NCBI RefSeq assembly: GCF_004798865.1
Contig: NW_025335856.1
Span: forward strand, 9,966,636-10,030,635
DNA length: 64,000 nt
DNA from: Varanus komodoensis
Taxonomy: Eukaryota; Chordata; Lepidosauria; Squamata; Varanidae
Direction of reading: 5' to 3'
A program made the translations under genes and the position numbers. The notes under the pieces are model-generated. The model ran no database searches. It saw nothing but the letters and a program-made list of their open reading frames with translations, and had not been told where the DNA came from. Positions 58,040-64,000 of this stretch are shown here, one piece after another (position 1 is the first letter of the stretch; each line of letters begins with the position of its first letter).

Positions 58040-58900
58040 TGGGCATGGATCATAGGAGGCGAGGCAGGTAGAGCATCGCTTCCTCCCTCCTCCCCTCCAA
58101 GGATGCTGGGGCAGACTCGGTGCCACGTGGAGGGCCCTCGCGGCGCCCGCCGTGGCTGCGCCGCAACGCGCGCTCGCCCCGGGGAGACGCCGGCTCTGCC
58201 GGGCTTCTGGAAGCAGGTCGCTGGGGCGCAGGCAGGCGCGGCCCACCCCGCCCGCTGTCACCGAGCAGGGGCTGGCCCGCCGTCGCCTCCTCCCCTTCGC
58301 GGCAGAACTCTTCACCCTGCAACCGCTACTGGGCTGCGCGGGGGGGGGGGGGCGGCCACAGCGCGCACACTGGCGCTTCTCGCAAGGAACGCCCTACGAG
58401 AAAGCAGGGAACGCGGAAGGGAGCGCGGCTGCGAGCACTCAGGCCGGGTCCTGGGAGAGGGCGGCGGAGGCAGAGAGGGAGGGCGCCGAGCAGCAGCCGG
58501 CGGAGAGGACCCGCGCTCCCCCGGCCCCCCGTTCTGCGCGGAGGACGCGCGCGGGCGCTTCCCCATCCCAGGGGGCACCCCGGACCCGTCCAGGACAGCC
58601 CTGCTGCGCGCCCGCCGCCAGCCCTGCTGCCGGGACCGGCCGCGTCTCGGCTTCGCGTCCCGCTAGAGGCATCCCCCGCGAGGCGACCATGAAGGCGGCG
58701 GTGGACCTGAAACCCACCCTGACCATTATCAAAACCGAGAAGGTCGATGCGGATCTCTTCTCCTCCCCGGGTAAGTTCTTGGCCACTGGCATCTTTCCCC
58801 GTTGGAGCCGCGGGGGCGGCGCGGGGGGGGGGGCGAGTGCGTGGGGTGCGGTACTTCAAAGTTCATCCCGCCCCCCCCGCGCCCCTTCTAATGCATTTGC
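58040..58900 (+). promoter_or_regulatory. ETS1: CpG island, p54 promoter and 5' UTR of ETS1
   Basis: GC content rises sharply from about 58,040 and CpG dinucleotides become abundant through about 58,900, in strong contrast with the CpG-poor AT-rich flanks. GC boxes are visible at 58223-58228 (GGGGCG) and 58246-58253 (CCCCGCCC), and a palindromic E-box CACGTG at 58124-58129. No convincing TATA box sits close to the island; TATTAAAG at about 58026 is the only TATA-like string nearby. The transcription start cannot be fixed from sequence. The leader contains an ATG at 58103 that opens a 188-codon upstream ORF ending at 58666, which matters only if transcription begins upstream of it. TATA-less, GC-rich initiation is established for ETS1 in mammals. 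Confidence 0.88.
58689..58770 (+). CDS. ETS1: ETS1 p54-type first coding exon
   Basis: The exon codes for MKAAVDLKPTLTIIKTEKVD followed by ADLFSSP and the first base of the next codon. It is then cut by a consensus donor (GTAAGT at 58771). The first 20 residues are identical to my recollection of human ETS1 p54; the tail differs (ADLFSSP versus LELFPSP). The start context is favourable (gcgaccATGa, A at -3). KxEK (residues 15-18, KTEK) contains Lys15, known in the family as a SUMO site. The exon ends in phase 1, like exon beta, so the two are mutually exclusive first parts feeding the shared second exon. Downstream domains (Pointed/SAM, transactivation, autoinhibitory and ETS domains) are outside the window. 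It lies within a CpG island, unlike the alpha/beta exons, which fits a broad housekeeping-style promoter for p54. Confidence 0.98.
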
Positions 58901-59070
58901 CTCACCGTTTCGGCTGATCCAAGGATACTGCTTGAGCCCGTAGGCTATGGGCAGGCAATTCAATTCCCGGAGTTCCAGTCCTCTCTTCTCCGTCCTTTAT
59001 TGTTCTCGGCGTTAAGCAGCCCGAGTTGCTTTTTTCACTGGCTGTTGTGAGGCTTCCCGTGTGACAAGAC

Positions 59071-59093
59071 CCCCCCCCCCCACACACACACAC
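59071..59093 (+). repeat. C-run followed by (CA)n
   Basis: About 11 C bases are followed by six CA units. Another 13-C run lies at about 59266-59278. Confidence 0.9.
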
Positions 59094-59884
59094 GAACGGG
59101 GTCCTGCGATGTGACTTTTCCCCCATCTGGGGTTCTTGACCTGTGACTAGCTCCCCAATCCGCCGACCCTACCTCGGTTTTCTCCTCCTCTTCCTCTAAT
59201 TGCAGTATAGAAATAGAGAATTCTAATTCATGCAGTCTTGTGGATTGAACCCATCTTTTTGTGTGCCCCCCCCCCCCCGCAATCCAAGTTTACTCAGGAC
59301 GTCTCGAAGTGTTTCTGGATGTTTTTAATATCCCGTCGCATGAGCTGCGGTCTGTAGGGATAACACGGGGCATCCTGCTGACATTTCTCCTGGCTGGAGA
59401 AAGCTGGAGCAAGCCTTTCTCCCTGTTTCGGGGCGAACGATTGCCCACCCCGTCTGCCAGTGCGCGTGTGTTACACGCAGCTGGACTGTACTCCGGGCTG
59501 TGGGTGAGGGAACTTACTGGATCTAACTCGGAGTGTCTGTGTGGGCTGAGAAGTAACATAGCTTTCTCCCCTGCATACAAATGACACACCATTTTTATTG
59601 CAATCTGGATTTTCTGAAACGAGCGCTTTCTGCTTCCCCTGTGCAATGAACTGGACATGTTAAGGAACGCCCTGTATGGGAAATTGGAAAAGACTACTAG
59701 GATAAAGCCTGCTTTTTGTTTCTTTTAAAAATAAAATATTTTGTGGATTTTTAATAGGCTCCTTTCACTTAACTCTTCCCTCTCTGGCATCTTTGGAGAG
59801 GTTGGGTGGTGGATAGTTAGTGTATTAAGTTTGGATGGGGTAGCCCTGAGTTCAGATCCCCACAGATATGAGTCACACTGATAT

Positions 59885-59957
59885 TGCACCCTATCCACTC
59901 CAACTCAATGGTAAAGCCAATTGAGTTCGTTGGGACCTATTCTTAGTGACTGATGGC
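59885..59957. repeat. Short palindromic relic of the 'cctgggagtaagtccc' type
   Basis: 'caactcaatgg..agccaattgagttcgttgggacctattctta' is a decayed copy in ETS1 intron 1. Confidence 0.45.
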
Positions 59958-61242
59958 AATTTGAATGACTTTTGGTCAGTCATTCTCTTTTAATTCCACC
60001 AAATTGCATGCCCCTAATTCCTGAGCCCCATAGAGAAAGAGCAGGCTTAAGCAGCAATACAGAAATATTTGGAGACTGTGTCGAGAACCCATGGCTTTCA
60101 AGAGATTCAAGGAAAGTGCAATTCCAGTTTCCTTCTTGTGTCTCTGTGTGTGCGTTCTCCTATAAAAACAACATGCATAAACACAGTGACTCATCCAGTC
60201 AAGTAATATAATGGTCTTCTTTTTGTTCATTAGTTCTTATAAAAAGAATGTCCCTTGTGGGTCTTAAAATCTTATATTTGGTACTTTTCCCCTTTAAGAA
60301 AGTGCAAACATCAGTTCTGCATCTCCTGGGACTCAAATATGTCATAGATTGGTTAAGATTTAAACATCTACAAAGATACTTATCATTATGCTAAGAGTGT
60401 TTGTACTGGGTTGTTTCCACCATCACCACTAGCAGCACCCCCAAAGGCCTAGAACATTGTATGATGAAAGGAAGGGGGGTGATGTTATCAGCAAGATGGT
60501 TTCAGTAACATGTTGCTATGTTAGTGAGCAGTAACAGTAACATGTTGCTGTGTTATCATTAGCTTGAGCTGCTCTTGTCTGTGGTTAGCACTAAGCCCAG
60601 TCTGGGTGTAGAATGAGGGAGCTTGCTAGATATGCCTGACCTCCTAGATAGAACTGCTGCTCTAAAGAGCTATTGGAGTTTTGCAGCAAGAGGGTGGGAT
60701 GCTCTTGATCCTGGACTTGCCTGCAGCAGAACTGTAAGGCTGGGAAGGAGTTAAACTCAGCCTCTGCTCAGTCCCAGCATTACAATGATCCACAGCTGGA
60801 CTGTAATCCTTTGCTTTTTGTACTGTGCCCACATTTCATTTATTGATTTAGACTTTTTGCATCTTCCAGCCATTTCAGAGTCTTGTTCTCAAGTTTCTAA
60901 GAAAAGCAGCCCTGGTTTCTCCTTGTGCCAGCTGTGGCATTTTCAAGTTGCATCTAGGTGGGGAAAGATGTGACAGCTGACAGCTTAAATTCAAAACAGC
61001 CTGCCAATCCCCAGACTAGATCAAAGAATTCATAAATTTACAACAGTTTATGTTATTGTTGGTGTTTTCTTTTTCTTTAAACACTTTGCAACATTGTCTC
61101 CTGCTGTAAGTGTGTTTTGTTTTATAAAGCTTTGTAGGATATTTCTAATTGGAGAATCAAAGAATTTCAAATTTGTGAAGGATCAGCATCTCTAAAAACA
61201 GAATCTTCTCTGGCTAACACATCAGTACATTTCATTCTGAAC

Positions 61243-61305
61243 AGAACAGTAGAAGAGCTGGAAGGGGCCTATAAGGCCATTGAATCCAACCACCTGCTCC
61301 ACTTC
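61243..61305 (-). mobile_element. CR1 LINE 3' end fragment
   Basis: 'gaacagtagaagagctggaaggggcctataaggccattgaatccaaccacctgctcc' is the inverted CR1 3' terminus. Confidence 0.75.
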
Positions 61306-61429
61306 CACATGTGGTCACCCATCCAGCTACAGGCCTGCACCTTTCCAGCTTAGCAAAGGTGACTCAACATAATAGTTCAAGGGATAGCTATGCAGACCAA
61401 ATGATAGAGTCACTTTCTTCATGGTTCCA

Positions 61430-61515
61430 GATGTTTTGGACTAGAAATCCCATTATCCCCTGCCCAGTGATTAAGGTGTTTGGAGTTGTAGTCCAGCCAT
61501 CTAGATGGCTCAGGG
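61430..61515. repeat. Palindromic 'aactcccatcagcc' type relic
   Basis: 'ccagatgttttggactagaaatcccattatcccctgcccagtgattaaggtgtttggagttgtagtccagccatctagatgg' has both facing arms ('ggactagaaatcccat' and 'ggagttgtagtcc'). Confidence 0.65.
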
Positions 61516-61789
61516 TCATGGAGGTTGTTGTAGTGCTTCTCAGGCAGGAAGGTGAAAAATTCATCCTAGGGGAACTAAACAACAAAACCATAAGAACAGT
61601 GAAGCACTCTGTGGATGCTGAGTTCTTCTCAAAGCCAGCCTTGTGAATAAATGTACCAACGTTATTAGTCCACAATAACATTTGCTCTCTGGCTTGCCTG
61701 TACATCTCTGTGTCTGGATATTTGTGTCATAGAAACAAACTGAGGAAAATTGGAGAGAAGAGAAAAAAGAGTAAGCACTTTTTAATACC

Positions 61790-62125
61790 CCAGTTGTCTA
61801 CCAAAACAATTGGCACCCAAGGCAGCTTATGGGGCAAATTAAAAATGATTAAATTGCAATAGGAACATAATTATATAAAAATAAAAACAGCACCAAGCCC
61901 ACCAGACTCACTTGCAAGCTTTCCAAAACATAGTGGTCTTCTGCTGCAGGACTGACATCACAGTGCGAGTAATTCTGCCTGGGAGTCTCTCCCAAAAGGG
62001 TCTTTCTCGGGTTGCCACCAAACATGCCTCTGAAGGAGGTGGCTTTGAAAGAAGGGCCTTGAAGAACATAGGACCAAAGCAGACTTAGGAGGCGGCTTCC
62101 CTTCAAGATTCTTTCAGTGTCCAAA
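61790..62125 (-). mobile_element. Retroposon 3' region, family not resolved
   Basis: It starts with an inverted tail 'ccccagttgtctaccaaaacaattggcacccaaggcagcttatggggcaaattaaaaatga'. It continues with sequence whose minus strand reads 'FGGNPRKTLLGETPRQNYSHC', reminiscent of a recurrent squamate retroposon segment. No motif decides the clade. Confidence 0.55.
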
Positions 62126-62220
62126 AGCTCCGTGGCCTATTCACCTGGGGATTATTCATAGTAGCTATTGGTCAGCAAGCAATGCTACTTACTGGAGTCT
62201 GAATTACATGTGGCTGACGG

Positions 62221-62459
62221 CAGGGCCGTCTTAACAGCATTATGGGCCCCGGGCAAAGCAGTGTCCTGGGGCCCCTGTGACAACTACTCACAGTGCCGGT
62301 GTGTATCAGGAATGATGCAAAGCAGAAAAGAACTTAATTTAGCAATTAGTGAAGTAACTATACACCTTTGATCGGTATGTATCTTATATGGTACAAGGTG
62401 CATTGAAGGGTTAACATACGCAGATTAGTATGGGGCCCACGGGCAAGTATGGGACCCTG
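62221..62459. mobile_element. Non-autonomous hAT DNA transposon with target-site duplication
   Basis: The element begins CAGGGCCG and ends ACCCTG, so the terminal five bases (CAGGG..CCCTG) are inverted repeats. A subterminal 'TGGGCCCC' occurs near each end in opposite orientation. The flanks are GCTGACGG (62213-62220) and GCTGACGA (62460-62467), an 8-bp duplication with one mismatch. Eight-bp duplications and CAGGG-type ends are diagnostic of hAT. At 239 bp it is too small to encode a transposase. Confidence 0.82.
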
Positions 62460-62589
62460 GCTGACGATAGCTGCTGGCTTAAGTGGTTTACTTAGATTCC
62501 GAGAGAAAGACAGCCTTCTAGCTATGTTTGGTGGTGGGCTAACTGTCCCTCAACACAACTGGAAGGCAAGAGGATGGGGAAGGCTGATC

Positions 62590-62795
62590 CATAGCTTCTA
62601 GGCATATGAAGGCTGCACGGATCCCCCAGGCTCAGATGCAGTATCCAGCTGAAAACCAGTTGCTGTGAAGCAACAGCATCCTTTAAATCCTGTTTCAGGG
62701 CCTACCAAAGGCCCTTCACTGCAGCAGTGGAGAGCAGAATGATAGACTAGGTGGACCTCTGGTCTGATGCTGTTGTGCTCTTCACTATGCCAGAG
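62590..62795 (+). mobile_element. CR1-like LINE 3' UTR fragment, diverged
   Basis: 'ccatagcttctaggcatatgaaggctgcac', 'atgcagtatccagctgaaaaccagttgctgtgaagcaac' and 'gcagaatgatagactaggtggacctctggtctgatgctg' follow the CR1 3' UTR order (..agtatg..accagttgctgg..gatgctggactagatgg..tggtctgat). Confidence 0.65.
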
Positions 62796-64000
62796 ACACT
62801 ACTCTGATGAAAAGTGTGAAGCAAAATTCTCCTCACCTCACCTCAGTCTTCTTCAAATTTGAGAGAGCACCAGGCTCGGCATACAACTCTACACAGTTGC
62901 GTAGACTTATGCGAGTGACAGTCCACACTGCTCAAACGTTACAGACATTCTGCAAGTCATTCAGTCAGTCATGGTTGTGGAATGATCAGAACTCTTGCCT
63001 GGGGAAGAGTGGTGCGACCTGAAATTTGGAAACACCGCATTAGAACAGTTTGATTTGTTTCACTTTTGTCTTTGCAGCTGTCTCGAATCAGTTTCATTGG
63101 CTCCCCGTGAGCTTCTGAAATGAATTTAACGTGGCTGCAATATTCATGTTCAAAGTGGCCTGTGCTGAGCAGTGCTGAGGGATGGCATTTCTTTCAGTGC
63201 AAGCCCACTCACGCTTTTAAATTCCTTAGATTAGGCTGTGTCCTCTGTATATGGGTTGGTTTGAAAGGAGGGGACCCAACAGGGACTTCTTGGATGTGGC
63301 TTTGTACTTCCTTTTTGAAATAAGCCTACATACAGGAGCGCAAATCGTGGGCCAGTGAGAGGAATGCAAAAAAGTCCTGTGTATCAGCTTGGCCGGGGCT
63401 GGATAAATCCTCATCACTCACCTGGGAATGCAAAAACGGGGAGGAACTGCCAAGTACCTGGCAGGCCTGAATATATGCTCAGTGAGTCACAACTCTTCAG
63501 GTCCAGTGTGCAACATGTAGACTTCAGAAGGCGCATTTGTGTTCAGCTTTTTAATATAATACACAGGTTTGGAGGGTTGACTAGTTTTAATCCAGTTTTC
63601 AACGGGCAATTTGGAAAATAATTGTATCTTGCTATTGTTCTTAACGACGGTTGCATGTCTTGGCTTTCTCGTTATATTGGAAACATTCTCTGTTGACAAC
63701 CTTATGTGGAAGGTCAGGATACACACCTAATAAATACAAATCAAATAACATATTTCAGGCACATCTACACAGGAATGGTAGAATGTTTTCATGCAGCACA
63801 TACAATCCACATGGTACATATGCATCAGCCTGTGCTAGGTAATGAGTTGGGATTATTGTGGGAAAAGTCTGCAAGTCAGAGGTTTTTTTACTGCGCATCT
63901 GGGAATGTTCCAGCTAAAAGAACTCCCTGCTTTTTCCAGTGGTTCACTGAACTCTTCCCATCATGTGCCAGGGCATGAACTAGAAGTAGATGCACATGAC

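Larger units (their letters stand above)
58771..64000 (+). other. ETS1: Start of ETS1 p54 intron 1
   Basis: The intron opens with GTAAGT and runs off the window. The first 130 bases continue the CpG island. It then holds C-runs and a CA tract near 59.07 kb, a palindromic 'gggagtaagtccc'-type relic at 59.9 kb, CR1 fragments (61.25 and 62.6-62.8 kb), a LINE/SINE 3' relic (61.8-62.1 kb) and a hAT element (62.2-62.5 kb). 59.3-59.85, 60.0-61.2 and 62.8-64.0 kb show no repeat I recognise. Confidence 0.85.

Noticed and set aside
58326-58859. Long minus-strand frames across the CpG island
   Set aside because: High GC content depletes stop codons; these are antisense shadows of the ETS1 leader.
1-64000. 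Retroviral/LTR elements or captured viral genes
   Set aside because: I saw no paired LTRs, primer-binding site with polypurine tract, or gag/pol/env-like motif; the recognisable retroelements are LINEs and SINEs.

Overview
The window is vertebrate genomic DNA, most likely from a squamate reptile (lizard or snake). It is AT-rich and intron/intergenic-like, with one strong CpG island and dense interspersed repeats of squamate type: a BovB (RTE) LINE fragment, many CR1-like 3' tails, L2/CR1-group LINE 3' ends, tRNA-derived CORE/MIR-like SINEs, 5S rRNA-derived relics, and small DNA transposons. The species was not identified; the call rests on repeat content and on the coding exons.

The only gene that can be supported is ETS1, on the + strand. 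Three coding exons are present. Exon alpha (CDS 11491-11559) and exon beta (17833-17977) encode the alternative N-terminus of the long isoform (chicken p68, human 485-aa isoform). The p54-type first exon (CDS 58689-58770) lies in a CpG island at about 58040-58900. Alpha joins beta in phase 0. Beta and the p54 first exon both end in phase 1, so either can splice to the shared next exon (beginning ..DMECADV in human), which is beyond the window. The window therefore holds both alternative 5' ends of ETS1, 47 kb apart, and the first 5.2 kb of the p54 intron 1.

Layout: 1-11.2 kb, 5' flank of the long-isoform promoter with CR1, SINE and MITE relics; 11.2-11.6 kb, alpha exon with a 17-bp perfect hairpin and a possible tiny upstream intron; 11.6-17.8 kb, alpha-beta intron, including a 440-bp unit bounded by 24-bp inverted repeats; 18-58 kb, beta intron/p54 upstream region, made of LINE and SINE relics, a BovB fragment, a GC-rich Tigger-like MITE, four copies of an 'aaccatgg' repeat and several non-repetitive AT-rich blocks that could be conserved enhancers; 58.0-58.9 kb, CpG-island promoter and exon 1; 58.8-64 kb, intron 1 with a small hAT element that has 8-bp target duplications.

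No CRISPR array, tRNA gene, retroviral or LTR element, or second protein-coding gene was found. The most unusual signals are a heptad-encoding 21-bp tandem repeat split by a LINE insertion (21.2-21.8 kb), the inverted-repeat-bounded unit at 16.2-16.6 kb, and the clean hAT and Tigger-like MITEs.
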